Origin: Branchiostoma floridae
Taxonomy: Eukaryota > Chordata > Leptocardii > Amphioxiformes > Branchiostomatidae
Direction: 5' to 3'
DNA length: 64,000 nucleotides
Assembly: GCF_000003815.2 (NCBI RefSeq)
Contig: NC_049985.1
Coordinates: 4,616,234-4,680,233, forward strand
Shown: positions 43,398-55,830 of the stretch, one piece after another
Numbering within the stretch: the first letter of the stretch is position 1
How the letters are laid out: each line of letters begins with the position of its first letter
Translations under genes and position numbers: made by a program
The notes under the pieces: model-generated
Database searches by the model: none
Told to the model about the DNA's origin: nothing
What the model saw: only the letters and a program-made list of their open reading frames with translations

Positions 43398-43590
43398 CTA
43401 CCAGTTGACGACGACGCTCACGGAACCATCTTCACCTTTGATGACCTTGGGACTCGCAGGAGCAGGGGACTCAGGGTCGTCCTGTGCGTCGGGTGCCTCC
43501 CTGAACGAGATGGTAGGGTTCTCCGATTCAGGCACTTCAGAGGTGTCCACAGTTTCTGGTATTTGAGCAAGCAAGTCTTCGGTCACTGGG
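43398..43590 (-). CDS. Alternative last exon of the mucin-like gene
   Basis: Preceded on the minus strand by TACTAAAT and a pyrimidine-rich TTTTTCTGTCTTCACTTCCAG-type tract, a near-ideal branch point and acceptor. Its phase (needs two bases) matches the AG left by the exon 2 donor at 44165. It adds an acidic, Pro/Ser-rich end (PVTEDLLAQIPETVDTSEVP and on to VSVVVNW) and a TAG. The donor GTAGAC is weak at +5, so both forms may occur. Confidence 0.65.
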
Positions 43591-46500
43591 CTGGAAGTGA
43601 AGACAGAAAAATTTAGTATCCTTTTTGTTTGTCATAAATATTTTTTTGTGCAGATTACAAACATATGACATAAACAGCTTCATAGGGTATGTATGGACCT
43701 GCATGGAGGAGGAAAATATCAATTTTTCATATTACGTCTTTAAGGTTCCCGAGAACTGGACAATAGACAAGATACACAGATATAATACAGACACAGTACA
43801 AGTACAAGATGTCCACTATACATGACACTACTCATGATGTATAGAAAATGGAACAAAAAAATATTAGGCTAAAACAAGGTAGTTTTTCATTGTTAGAACT
43901 GTTCCCCTCTTTGCCATTCACCCTAGTATAGCACAATTGTTAGCATCACTGTATATTCTGCTCTTTGCCAGAAGCTTTGTTAGGAACAGCATGCAGTACA
44001 TAAGGGTTAACGCATAGCATTAATAGAAAATATTTTTTTGTTAAACACAATCTAATAGAAAAGGAGGAAGCAAATAATTGCAGGACTGGCAGTCGGCAGC
44101 ACATGCGGCTCATGGTCATCAGCGGCATTCCAACTGCGATGGGGGAACAAGGAACTAAGTCTACCTAGCAGACGAGGGGGGCAGCGGCCCGGGGGCCTGG
44201 TCAGTTCCCGTTGCCTGGACGACCACGCCGTTTGTACCTGATTGGGGGCTGTACACTGGAGGGGGCTGGTCTTCTGTCGCAACAGCCTGGTAGGACGCTC
44301 CCGACGCTTGCTGCACAACATGGTTACTGCCGCTGTCGTTAAGCGCGCTTGTGTTCTTCTCGTCCTCCGCCCTCCCAGAGCTGTGGCTGGATTGGCTCGT
44401 GTTGGAGGACTCCAGCGGCTGCTTGGGCTTGTCCAGGTCGTCGTCGGTGATGTACGCCATGTTGACCTGGCCGGGGTTGCCTGACCCGTGCTGGTACACG
44501 GACGGGCGCGGGATGGTCGTCATGGGGTAGTCGCTCAGAGAGATATGGGGGATGTCGCTCAGGAGGTCGAAGGACTTGCTCTTCTGCCGCCGGCAGCACC
44601 TGACGATGCAACACAGGATGGCTACTAGCAGGATGACTCCGATGGCGATCACGCAGGACAGGAAGATGACGCAGCCGGTGTAATCCAGCCCTCGGATCAT
44701 GCAGAAGGACCCTGCAGGTTTCGGGGATGTAGTAGTGGTTCCAGGAGTTTCCGGAGCTGCAGTTGGTGGCTGGACGATCTCTGAACTCGCTGCTGCAAAC
44801 GTTGACCCTCCAAACGAGAACATCAGGGGTTCCGTAGAGTTCGGGTCGTTAAGGTTCTCAAACTTCTCAGCAACGGCTGTCTGATTGGCCGAAGGGTCGA
44901 CTTCTACAACGACAATGGTGGAGCCGCAAAGTACGTCTACGCACCTCACGGTGCTTTCATTGGCGCTGAGCCATTGAGCGCATTCGACACTGCAGTTCTG
45001 GAGGAACTCCACTTTGTTAGTCAAGGCGACGGTGCAGTTGGCATCGAATGTCACCCTCCAAGAACGAGGACCAGCTGCTGCTGTGGTCATGACATCAGTA
45101 GTCTGGGTGGTCGGCACCATTGTGGTGTTCATCGGTGCCATGGTGGGGGTGGTGTCTGATGTCATGGTGCCATTGGCCTCTGGTGTATCTGTGGTAGTAT
45201 CCATCGCACTTGTACTGCCTGGCATTGCATCTGTGCCATTCATGGTACCTGTAGTGGCTGGCATTGTAGTGGTAGCATTTGTTGCACCTGTAGCGCCTTG
45301 CATTGCAGCTGTGGTATTGGTAGTACCAGTTGTGCTTTGCATTGGAGCTGTGGTATTCATGGTAATGGTAGTGCCTGGCATTGAAGTGGTATTTGTCGTA
45401 TCTGACGTGATATCCATTGCAGCTGTGGTGTTCATGTCGCCTGTAGTGCTAGGCATGGCAGCTGTGGTATTCATGTTGCTTGAACGGCTCATCATTGCAG
45501 CTGTGGTATTCATTGCACCCATAGTGGTTGTCATTGCAGCTGTGGTATTTGCTGCACCTGAAATGCTTGTCATTGCAGCTGTGGTGTTTGCAGCACCTGT
45601 TGTGGTTTTCATTGCAGCTGTGGTATTCATGGCACCTGTAGCACCCTGCATCGTAGCTGTGGTATTCATCGCAATGGTACTGCCCCGCATTGCCGTTGAA
45701 GCATTCGTGGAATGAGTCGTGCCCTGCATTGCACCCGTGGTATTCATGCCTGCTGTAGTGCCCGGCATTGCAGTTGTCTGACTTGTAGTGTTCATCATGG
45801 TGCTTGTAGCTTGTAGGGTCGTGTTAGGTGCTGGTGTGGCTGTCACAACAACTGTACTTCCAGATGGCCCAGCAATGGTCATTCTCCTTGTTGTCACGAC
45901 AGTTGTGTTTCCGACTGCCTGTGTTGTTGCTTCTGCTGAGGTGTTGGATACTGTGCTTCCCATAGCTGCTGTGGTTGTGTTGTTGTTGTTCTGGTTGGAT
46001 GCAGTCATGGCCTGAGTTGTCCCCATGTTGCCTGCAGTTGTTGAACCACTCACGGTGGTTGTACCTGCAAAAGACAAAGAGATTTTGCAATCCAGAATAT
46101 GTCATATCAAAATAGTGGGCACTGCACTAAGTTAACTGTAATTTTTTTTCGGAACGAAGCACTTCTGGTGCAATACTGTTTCACGATTTTGCGGGGAAAT
46201 CACAAAAATACATCTACTGCAGACATTTCAATATTTTCAATAACTTGAAGTCTATATTTATCCATAGTCTAGTAATTAACTATGAGCATCTGATGACGTT
46301 TGAACATTGAATTTCTGACATACCATTAACACAGACTAAACAGTGTCCACGACAGTGATACTTAACACTTAGATCCTGAAGGTGGAGGAAATGGGCAAAG
46401 TCTCATCAAGACCAGAACGTTAAAAGATGTAAAGAGGACTATATAAAACGCCCTCATAATTTGTACACATTGTGTATACCTGGTTTGATAGATATTCCAC

Positions 46501-47733
46501 ACCTTTCGTTACATGCTATTTTATTTGCAACAACAGCATTTCTATGACTCTTTACAAGGATCAATAAAGTATTATCTGTTTTCAGGCAATAAAATAACCA
46601 CATACATTTCAAGTAACGTTACAGCAAAGGACACCAGCTGTTTATTGCTTACAATTTACATATCTTTTCATGGCTTTTTCACAATACATTTTATGTGACA
46701 AACCATCCCTCACACAAGCAACGTAAATTCATTGTTTTTGTGGCACTTAATTTTGCAGTGGGAGGAGAAAGGAGGGTTTCACTGTGTTTTAATCTGATCT
46801 GAGTTTCCAGTTGAAATAATTTCGTAGACAAACATTACAAGATTTACAGTATAAAATCTCTATCCCAGCATAAGTCTATATAAAACAGTAACGCTATATA
46901 AACCTAGATATGTTGGGGCACATCATGAATTCAGTATTACATATGTGATAAAAGCCTTTGGATACTGCATTAGTTTTACTGGCTCAGAATGAGTTTACAG
47001 ACACGGGGGTGATACATTTTAAGGTTATGACATGGGCAGACTTGAGCCACCCCAACCTGGAGTCTGGTTATTTTTAGTCGAAATCCTGACCTCGCCATTT
47101 CTTTGAGATGCCCTCGGACATTTAGAGATCCCAGATGCACATGTAGGTTGATTTTAAGCTCACAGTAACTCAAATTTGCAGTCACGCCATGTTCTCAAAA
47201 TGACTACTTGGGGCTTGAAACTCATTTTGGGAAATATTAAAAAATAAACTAAAACACAAAATAAAGTAGAAATTTTAGAATTTTAGCAAAATCTGATTCT
47301 GGACAAGCCATATTGTCTTTTTTGTTCAATTAATGGCTTGAACTTCTAAGAATTTTTTTAACAAGACTTACAAAGAAGGTTTAATTTTTTTCAGACAACT
47401 CAATGCTAAGAATATACTGTATACTACTATCATCCAACTAGGACCTCAACGTATGTAACCCTACACAAGTATCTAGTCAAGAATTAGGTACACCGAGATC
47501 CAATTTTGGCATGTACCCAGCATTTCGATCCCCGTTATTGGTTTGCTGGTCACATTCAGAGCTTCACAAAGTCAACACATCATGGAAGTGCATTTCCCAG
47601 TCATGCTTGCATGCACCATCGAGTGATCGACCATACCTTGTGCTTGATGGCTGCACAAGCTCAGAACAAGGAGTAGAGCGAGCGTCGCCGCTTGCATCCT
47701 GGACTCTCTCCTAACAGTAACAGCTGTCATCAT
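43398..47733 (-). CDS. Mucin-like type I membrane protein, Thr-rich
   Basis: Exon 1 (47637-47733) encodes a signal peptide (LALLLVLSLCSHQAQ), ends in phase 1 at CAAG|GTATGG and joins exon 2 at 46064 (TTTTGCAG acceptor) to give QAQGTTTVSG. Exon 2 has about 300 residues rich in Thr, Met and Ala with many NTT sequons and a 13-residue repeat (NTTAAM core), so dense N- and O-glycosylation is expected. A Cys-containing, SEA-like domain follows at about 368-455 (my inference from WRVTFDANCTV and CGSTIVVVEVD), then a TM helix near 497-521 followed by CCRRQ, and a tail with PPPVYSP, a PPxY motif. If exon 2 is read through it stops at 44161 (666 residues). If the AG|GTAGAC donor at 44165 joins exon 3 (43398-43590), the protein is 729 residues. 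I do not recognise a named orthologue. Confidence 0.85.
45200..45780 (-). repeat. About 39-bp coding repeats in the mucin-like gene
   Basis: Imperfect tandem units encode (M/A)NTTAAMxxTTGA, mostly 13 residues. Each usually holds one N-glycosylation sequon and several threonines. The plus-strand complement stays open for 233 codons only because the repeat avoids stops. Confidence 0.85.
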
Positions 47734-47825
47734 GGCACTAGTACTGGACCTGTACAAACAAATGAGATCATGTCAAAACCCAAAGTTCTGCTGCTGTACT
47801 GTAAAAAATAATCCACTTAATATCG

Positions 47826-47943
47826 TTAGCCTGGTATCCACTATCCAGCCATGTTATAGCTCCCAATTAAGACTCTCCTGATTTAAATTTGCGGAGAGAA
47901 TAGAAGAGACTCTGGAGCTATAGTACAGCTTGATACCAGACTA
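47826..47943. mobile_element. hAT-like MITE, TAATATCG target duplication
   Basis: TTAGCCTGGTATCCA at the left, inverted CTTGATACCAGACTA at the right, and TAATATCG on both sides. 118 bp, no coding capacity. It lies just upstream of the mucin-like start exon. Confidence 0.75.
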
Positions 47944-47951
47944 TAATATCG

Positions 47952-48075
47952 TAGCCTGGGTACCACCCTCTGTAGTAACTGCTGGCTCAATCTTTTTGCT
48001 TGCTAACCACGGATACTTATTAAGCAAGAGAAAAGCATGAGCCAGCAGTTACTGTGCAGGATGGTACCAAGGCTA
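47952..48075. mobile_element. MITE with TAGCCTGGGTACCA ends
   Basis: TAGCCTGGGTACCACCCTCT and the inverted GGATGGTACCAAGGCTA bound the element; GTAACTGCTGGCTC and GAGCCAGCAGTTAC pair further inside. Related to 11595-11717. It directly abuts the target duplication of the preceding element, suggesting a nested or reused site. Confidence 0.7.
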
Positions 48076-48482
48076 CCATATGAAACTTGACCTTCTTTTC
48101 CTGACCGTTGCCCACGTACCAAATATCATTAGATATTCATCCACAGCTTTTCAGCTTATGCTGTCTATAGACACATACATATAGTACATAGTACTTAGTT
48201 TTTTTACACACAAATAGCACCAAAACAAACCTGTTTTGGCAAACTTAAGGTAACGACAAGAGTATCACATGTATTACAGTATGTCACATACACCTGTCAG
48301 CATTACACCTACTCATTAAAACAGTGATTCGATATAATGTACCATATACGTACAAGGTATTGTTTTCATAGACCTGTATAAGGATGATACCCCATATATA
48401 GTTTTCACACGGTGTCAAAAAAGATACTGTATGCATCAGAAAAAATTCTGAATGTGCAATATTGAACAATATCAAATGTGAC

Positions 48483-49495
48483 GAATTCTATTGTAAGTGA
48501 CTTGGCAAGTTCAGCTAGCAGGTTGCTAGAACAGGTCCAGTACCAAGCAGGCCTTCTCGTCACAGGGGCGATGAAAGGTACTCCAAAATCTAACCTATTG
48601 CAGGAACTGGAATGGGACACTCTAGCCACCAGACGACAGCTCAACTCACTCACCATCATGTATAACATGATGAACGGACGTGTACCCCCACATCTACAGC
48701 TGCTTACTCCGTCAACAAGAGGCGCCCAGTCTACAACACGTCTACAGCTACGTAACAACACTCACCTTCATGTTCCTCGTTGCCGGACCCAGACATTCAA
48801 AAACAGCTTTATTCCTTTCACATCGTCACTCTGGAACCAGCTACCGCAGACAGTCAGAGACGCCCAAAGCCTCACTGATTTCAAGAGAGTTAGCAAAAGG
48901 CATCTGCTATCCACAAGGCACCACCAAACTTACCGACGACTCGGCCCAAGGCACAGTAACATCCAAGCTGCCAGGCTACGCATGGGTTGGTGCCAACTAA
49001 ACAGTACTTTGTACAAAATGAACATCAAGAGCAAACATTGTGTCTGTGGGGCTTCCTCCGAAACAGTTCAACACTACCTGCTACACTGCCCCCTGTATTC
49101 CGACCAGCGTAGCAAACTCACCTCCACCGTTGAACGCCTTGTACAACAACGGCCTACTGTTTCACTCCTGCTCCAGGGCTCACCTGACCATGACGCTGTC
49201 ACCAATAGACAGCTTTCAGAAGCACTGTGTGTGTACACGATATCTACCAAAAGATTCACTTCCAGCCGTACCTCTGTCCAGTAAATCCTTAGCTAGTTCG
49301 TACAAAAGGGATAGCTTTAACTGCTTTTAATGTAAAAACTATTTTATTCTATTGCTTGTATATACATGTCCATTTTGTATTGTATATTTATATGTCTGTG
49401 GCCACGATATCAGCTTCGCTGCCTAGTGCCCGCAGTGTGTTGTCCTGTTACAACTTGAATAAAGAAAGAAAGAATTCTATTGTAACTACAAGTAC
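48483..49495 (+). mobile_element. 5'-truncated non-LTR retrotransposon with 14-bp target duplication
   Basis: The body 48497-49481 is flanked by GAATTCTATTGTAA at 48483-48496 and 49482-49495, a perfect 14-bp duplication. The right end is an A-rich tail (AATAAAGAAAGAAA). This is the classic mark of target-primed reverse transcription of a 5'-truncated LINE. The intact duplication and open frame imply a young insertion. Confidence 0.93.
48497..49284 (+). CDS. LINE ORF2 C-terminal fragment (post-RT region)
   Basis: The frame has no start codon of its own; it is cut by the 5' truncation. It reads LEQVQYQAGLLVTGAMKG, then WDTLATRRQLNSLTIMYNMM, then SSLWNQLPQTVRDAQSL, the conserved region after the reverse transcriptase of CR1/jockey-like LINEs. 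A Cys/His cluster (HCVCGASSETVQHYLLHCPLY) follows. It ends with TAA at 49282. No RT active site is present, so it is non-autonomous. Confidence 0.9.
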
Positions 49496-51102
49496 ACTAA
49501 AAGACAACGACTCAGGTACATGTACATGCCTGATAATGCAATATATTTTGTATTTCACGTTGCAACTGAAGTACTAAAGATTATTTGCCAAAGATTATTG
49601 ATAAAAACAAATAATTCACCAACTAGGCTGATCATCCGACATTCCCCATATGCATACTACGTTCTTGGATAGTGTTCATTGACAACTGCAACATTAGCTG
49701 TAATGCTACCCTCCCCATATACCCCAGCAACCATTAGCACCTGAAACCCACCTCAGTCTTCATTCTACAGCCTGCTCGATGACAGAAAATTGATCCAACG
49801 TTTAAGCCAACAGATGTGGTCATATAATTCTGATTTAGCTGATGAGACAATATAGACGGGTGGGTGGCTTCGTGATAAAATCGTGAAGAAAACAAGGTCA
49901 GATGACATCATTTCTTCCACCGTTTAGACAGCGATTTAGTCTATCTGTTCGTGTCAACCAAAATCAATCCATGGACAATGATAATATTTATGGAAAAGGA
50001 CATGTGTAGTTAGTTGTATTGGGTTCAATCAATGTAAACGAAGATTTGTTTATTGTTACGAATGGATCATAATTATTGAAAATTATTCACTCAATCGACA
50101 TTTTCATCAGAAGGCCACAGCAAGTAAATTCTATGGATGGCATCTACGAAATCTCAATTCTTTTAAAATCTTTACTTGAGAATTGTTTGTTTGTTTGATT
50201 TGGATCAGATTTTCCATTGGTTATGCATATGTGTAAGGTTACACTTGTTGGCTGTGATACCATGTTTTGCCCCTTGAATTCTTTATACCATGTTTATGGT
50301 CTAGTAGTCTGAACATTTATTAAAAATCTAGGTTACCGTATCATATTTTGTTGCTGTTGTTCTCTTTCTTATTTTTTCCAGGGACTCCAGATTCTTAGAT
50401 TTTGGAATTAGAGTCTCCAGGGTTATCATCCATGTAATCAACTTGCTGTGCCCTGATAAACATTATTGTCTAATGGAAAATGGTTTTATCGATGCAAATG
50501 ACATTCATTTTACAGGCTATTTGATGTATAGAAGTGGGTAAGGATGATCAAATCAGCACCAAGGACAGGACTTGATTATTGCTGAATGGCAGATACGATT
50601 TTTAGATTCCAGATGATGCCTTCAAGCAATTTGCTACAGAGCAAGATTCCATCATTTATCTAATCTCTAGACTTCATCAGCAACTACTGCAAATTCATTC
50701 AATTTTTTTGCGGAAACTTAATCTTACACTTTGAGCTGTGGGAAAGGAGATTTCTCACGGCCTAAAAACAGCCGGAGCCTAACCTCTGCTTGGAGAGTAG
50801 TCAGTAGTGTTTAAAGTTTGCAGGCAACAGTACAGTTACTGTAAAATCATAGCACACAATGGAAAGCTCATTGCAAAAACTGCAAAAAACAGTGCAAACA
50901 TTCTTTGACTTACAGAATGATACACCCTTCCAATCCACCAGTCTATGGGAAATGAGATGAGACAGACAAAACTGTAAGCCAGAGTGCCATATGTCAGCTA
51001 GACACAGACAACTGATGGTTAAACGTCGTTAAGTGGGCAGGCCCCCAAAATTGCTCCTCACCAATCAATAGCTCTGTATTATTGCCAGTCGATGATCATA
51101 CC
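49496..51102. other. No gene recognised
   Basis: AT-rich, no supported exon. It includes an AACCTCTGCTTGGAGAGTAG terminus of the dispersed family at about 50780 and a GTAAAATC/GATTTACAG-like relic. Otherwise nothing recognisable. Confidence 0.5.
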
Positions 51103-51446
51103 CAGGGTTGTAGCCAGCCTGAAATCATTTTCCTTCCTCTCAATTTTGAATCCTATCGAGCGGGCAAGGCACGATGTTCCTAGGGAGGCCTTGAGGCATG
51201 CTCCCTAGGTAAATGTTGAAATCTAGACTCTCTGAAATGCTATTTCCTACCTTTTGAGGTGTACATTTTGCTAATAGACTAAGCTGTTCAACAATATCTG
51301 TTTTGGTAGAAGATTATACATTTTTCTTTATATCTTTACATATCAATTTTTGTCTGTCACAGAGGACAGAATGGGCAAATTTTTTTCTGGCCCCAGCTAC
51401 AAAATTCCGTCAAAGGACGGTAGGACGGGTTCTGGCTACAACCCTG
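51103..51446. mobile_element. hAT-type MITE, ATCATACC target duplication
   Basis: Starts CAGGGTTGTAGCCAGCC; the 3' end inverted reads CAGGGTTGTAGCCAGAACC. ATCATACC occurs immediately on both sides (51095-51102 and 51447-51454). 344 bp, no coding capacity. Sister of the element at 22487. Confidence 0.92.
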
Positions 51447-51506
51447 ATCATACCTATCATCCGGTCATGTGACACGACGGTTTACGCACCAACAGTTACT
51501 GAGCAC

Positions 51507-51930
51507 CGCATTGATGAAGAGTAGAGTACACATATTGGATTTCTTAATTTGCACGGAAATCAAAGAAACATTAGGCCATACCAATTTAGCTTCTTGGTGC
51601 ATAAACTTGAGTTTTCTTTTTTTTCTGGGTCTTGCGTTTCATCTCTATTGTTAACGCTTTACCAAACTGCATTGATGAAGAGTAGAGTACACATATTGGA
51701 TTTCTTAATTTGCACGGAAATCAAAAATACATTAGGCCATACCAATTTAACTTCTTGGTGCATAAACTTGAGTTTTCTTTTTTTTTTTGGGGGGGGGGGG
51801 GTCTTGTGTTTCATCTCTATTGTTAATGCTTTACCAAACTGCATTGATGAAGAGTAGAGTACACATATTGGATTTCTTAATTTGCAGGGAAATCAAAGAT
51901 ACATTAGGCCATACCAATTTAACTTCTTGG
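51507..51930. repeat. Tandem repeat, three units of about 162-172 bp
   Basis: Each unit runs GCATTGATGAAGAGTAGAGT, ACACATATTGGATTTCTTAA, AGGCCATACCAATTTA and a T-rich stretch ending in a TTTCATCTCTATTGTTAA passage. Units start near 51507, 51669 and 51840; the third decays at its end. A G-run in unit 2 makes the length differ. Confidence 0.9.
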
Positions 51931-52222
51931 AACATAAACTTCAGGTTTCATATTTTTTCTGGGTCTAAAGTTTCTTCCTTATTGTAGAAAATTTATTTAT
52001 CAATTAATTAAAATTGGACAATCCATTGTTTATGAGGTCAACTTTTGTATGCTACCTGTACTTAAGTAACTGTGTTCACATAGCTCTGTTCATAGCGTAT
52101 ACATATAAGTCCACTCATGGATGCCTACTTCTATTCTTTTTTAAATTTCACCAAATTTTCAGTCAAAATCTGACAAAGCACATATGTTTTCGTTGCCAAT
52201 TGGTACACACACAAAAATAAGA

Positions 52223-52290
52223 ATCATCAATCATATCAAAAGCCTTTGATAAATCAATAAAGATCACTAAAGTGCCTTGATTCCCAAAGC
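52223..52290 (-). pseudogene. Reverse transcriptase relic (LINE, motif A)
   Basis: The minus strand encodes GTLVIFIDLSKAFDMIDD, matching the catalytic motif A of LINE reverse transcriptases (F-x-D-x-S-K-A-F-D). Neighbouring sequence does not extend the domain cleanly, so this is a decayed fragment of an older insertion. Confidence 0.7.
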
Positions 52291-52775
52291 AGGTGGAAAT
52301 GGATGTCGGACCAGTGATTCCAGCACATGTGATTATGGATATTAATCGAGGCCAGAACACTAACAGAGTGCATCTCCCAAATGCCACTTTGTTGAGTGCT
52401 GAATTTCAAATGTGGACTTTTATTGACATACATTTGTCAACATTATTGATGACAATTAGGGGGAATGCAGGGCCATCACATTTGAATATGGGAAACATTA
52501 TCACAGCTATTCACAGTTATTGAACATAATCTCTGTACTTATGAAAATAGATTATACGTAATGTGACTAAAGGGAGTTGCAAAGAGACAAATCGATCCAA
52601 TGCTTCCCCATCTTGCTACACAAATCGTTATGACCTGGACTGTCGTTTCGGATTGAAAGTAGAATATCCTACATAAATTTTTCAGTGGTTGGTAAAGTAG
52701 AAAGATATCGACCAGAAATGTGTACAAATAATGTCCCATGCTTTAAATTCCATCAGGTCCAATAAAAAAAGGTGC

Positions 52776-52922
52776 CTACAAATGCAGCACCAGCAATCCC
52801 AAAGGTATGCACACTTCAGATATTCTACAAATGCAGCACCAGCAATCCCAAAGGTATGCACACTTCAGATATTCTACAAATGCAGCACCAGCAATCCCAA
52901 AGGTATGCACACTTCAGATATT
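52776..52922. repeat. Tandem repeat, 3 x 49 bp
   Basis: CTACAAATGCAGCACCAGCA then ATCCCAAAGGTATGCACACT is repeated three times with a period of 49 bases and essentially no differences. Confidence 0.95.
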
Positions 52923-55074
52923 CAGGTGTTCAAGACATTCTTTGAAAGGCCCCGATAACATGGTCACCATCTTTAGGGAACCTAACAAAACTACATGTGT
53001 CTGACGTTGACATCATTCGCACACATTTGTAACTGTGCGACAAACAGAAGCCATATGCATGCTTCTCACTTGAGTATACCTGTAAAGTCACATTTGTCGA
53101 TACTGGTTTACGACATAGCAAATGGAGTGCATTCTTTCTGACAGTTGTGACTGGGTTGTACGAAATGTAGCTGCCTTGTGTACTGTGCAAACATAGCCAT
53201 AGATCCTGATCCTTGCCGATTGGTTCTGTCTTGCTGAAAATCTTTCCAGTCACAGTTTCGCTGAAAATTTAACGAAAATAAAATTGCACTTTGAATGTGA
53301 CTGAAACTTAACGTATGCACAGCAAGTAAAACCCTGGGGCCTGAACACCAACGCCAAAGATACCTTCTTGACAGAATGTCAACAAAGTAAGCATTTGGAA
53401 AATGGGCTAAAATTAAACACTGCACAAACATGTACCCTACATGTAAGACATTTCAGGAGAACCTTCTAAAAGGTCAAGGCTAAGAATGCTACGACATATT
53501 TTGTTAATGTTACACTCTCAAACGTGTGCAGGTGGCCACCTCAACTTAAGGAGTCTTACTTAGATAATTTATCACTTTGACCCCACACCAAAGCATTAAG
53601 AATCCTATCAGGTGACTATAGTACCTACCTGTCCACGTAGACCAGATCTTATCAGTCCCCTCAGTGGTCTTCTTGGAAAGGTTTGACCACAGGTGCTGTG
53701 CATCTGTTTGTACTTTCATCAGTTAAGGTTTCTTAAATACTGTAAATACATATGCTGGAACCTAATATTTGCATAAGAGGAATAAAGAGGCAATTTTGCA
53801 ATTATTTTTTTTAGGATTGCAGAAAATTCTTTGAAAAAGGAGGTTTTCCCAGCCTAAGGCTATCAGTGGACCCACTGGGCTGTTTGTAGAAACGAAAAAT
53901 AGAAATGTGTACGTAAAAATATACACAAACACTGCTCATGACTATTCTCTTTACGACTTGTGTAGTTTGGTGCGCGGTTTAGAAACGTGATGCTGTGGTT
54001 GCTCACAGTGTCATAAGTGTATGGTTTGGTTTATAATAGGTGGTCACCACAAAAGTAAAACCAACGCAAACATTTCAAGATTTACAGTAATGGGGTGATA
54101 AATATTAATGGCAAACAGAAATGCCATCACCATGGAAACGGGATAGTTCGTCACATTGCCAAGGAGACGTTTTAGGTATCAGGTGGCTTTCCCCAGGCAA
54201 GGAAATGTTAACTCCAAAACATTAGCACAAAGCCCTGGTAACCGTCTGTAGTGGTGAGCCATATGAGGACTGTATGCATGCCAACGACATCACAAAACCT
54301 CCACGCTAAGCTCCTTCGCAGAGGGAACCAATCAAACTGCACGATGCATTTGGTCGGTACACATTTAAGCCTTGTCAAAAAATCTCAGAGCTACTTTGGG
54401 GTCCATTTAGATTACAGGTTATACAGGATCTTTATACCAGGTTATAAAGTCCTTAAAAGGTCAGAGTACTGGGAGGAATTGAGAATCCATTAACGTTGAT
54501 CCAGAAACACGAGTACAGAAGGATGTATACAACTTACGGGATAAAAGATTTAAGCAGCTAAGCTACAAACATACAGCCTTACTGCAATATCCACATATCC
54601 GGTAAAGGCACAGAACACAGTGGCCTAAAATATTGGAACTGTAAATGTCATAGCATGGGTACAATTATATAAAACCTTTATCAGTATGAGTACTTGAAAA
54701 GGAGCTAAAGGGATAAAGAAAAATTAGATGTTTTGCCAAAACCAATGATTAAATTTGCTTTTGATAAGTTTTATACCAATTATAGCAATTTTCACAATTT
54801 TGGTAAATTTTTTTTCAAAATAGATTTTGTGTACTTCATGAAAAATACACCAGACTGTCCAGAGACTAGATCTATCAATAAACACCTGAAACTACAATGT
54901 AGTATTAGACTGAACGTGTGGCATGGAGTATTAGAACTAATTCCAAGTGCCAATTCTGAATACCATAACCCATGCGTGCCCACACCTCTAACAATCCTCC
55001 CTACATTCTTCAAATATTAGCAGTAACACAACACCGTCACAATGAATGAAGCCATTGCTGAGTCTACACATTGT
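52923..55074. other. No gene recognised; repeat relics
   Basis: No supported exon. 53743-54087 begins CTGTAAATAC and ends with GATTTACAGTA, an old member of the mariner-like MITE group. Open frames between 52930 and 53431 on the minus strand lack a recognisable domain. Confidence 0.45.
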
Positions 55075-55447
55075 TAAGGCCACACCAATTTAATTTCTTG
55101 GTTCACGGATTTTTTCATAAAAAATATGGAGCGAGAGGGCGAAATAAAAATAAAAATAAAAATTGTAAAATGGTTGGGGTAAAGGTAACGGCTAATCCAA
55201 AACATAAAGAAAAAAAATTTTCAGCTTGAAGAAAGTACAAAAACACTATTTTTTTACAGTAACAGCACCTGTACCCACACTTTAAGGAGCTTATAATATA
55301 AAGGCCAATTTGCTACACCAGAAAGTTGGTGAATGGTTTCATTAATGGTGAAAACTTGCTGAGTGGTAATTTTTATTTTTATTTTTTTCCCAAAAAAATA
55401 GGAGCGAGCGAATCCGTGAACCAAGAAATTAAATTGGTGTGGCCTAA
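55075..55447. mobile_element. Foldback/TIR element with about 37-bp ends
   Basis: TAAGGCCACACCAATTTAAT then TTCTTGGTTCACGGATT at the left is mirrored by AATCCGTGAACCAAGAA then ATTAAATTGGTGTGGCC at the right. The interior is A/T-rich. Related starts (AGGCCATNNNAATTT) occur in the tandem repeat at 51507 and near 14350 and 25692. Confidence 0.85.
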
Positions 55448-55830
55448 GGGCTGACTGCTAATCACTTTATCCATGTTATAAAACATGTTGACAAGTTGAT
55501 TCCTAAGGCATACGAAAAAATGTTCTCTTTCCGGTTACCCTACCAAACCTAGCAAAAACCTGCCAACCCTAGCCTTTTTCTGACAACATAAAAATTTGAC
55601 CTGAGTGGTAAATTCAATACGGCGTACGATATTTCACACTCAGATAAAGGCTTTGAACAGTTGAATTAAGAATAAGGATATGTTGCACAGGTTGCGATTC
55701 TTCGTTCAGTTCATAAATACATTTGTGCTTGTTCAATGTACATTTGCATATCTGAATGCTAATTACAATATGATGTTGAAAATACCACTATGGTGTCCTG
55801 ATGCATTTCATGTTCTACATGTTTTGTTAA

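Noticed and set aside
45014-45715. 233-codon plus-strand hydrophobic frame
   Set aside because: Antisense of the Thr/Ala-rich repeats of the mucin-like gene, whose codons read as Val/Ala in reverse. No independent evidence.
52930-53431. Two minus-strand frames of about 107 codons
   Set aside because: They overlap each other in different frames, have no known domain and sit among repeats near an RT relic. They may be LINE debris but this cannot be shown.
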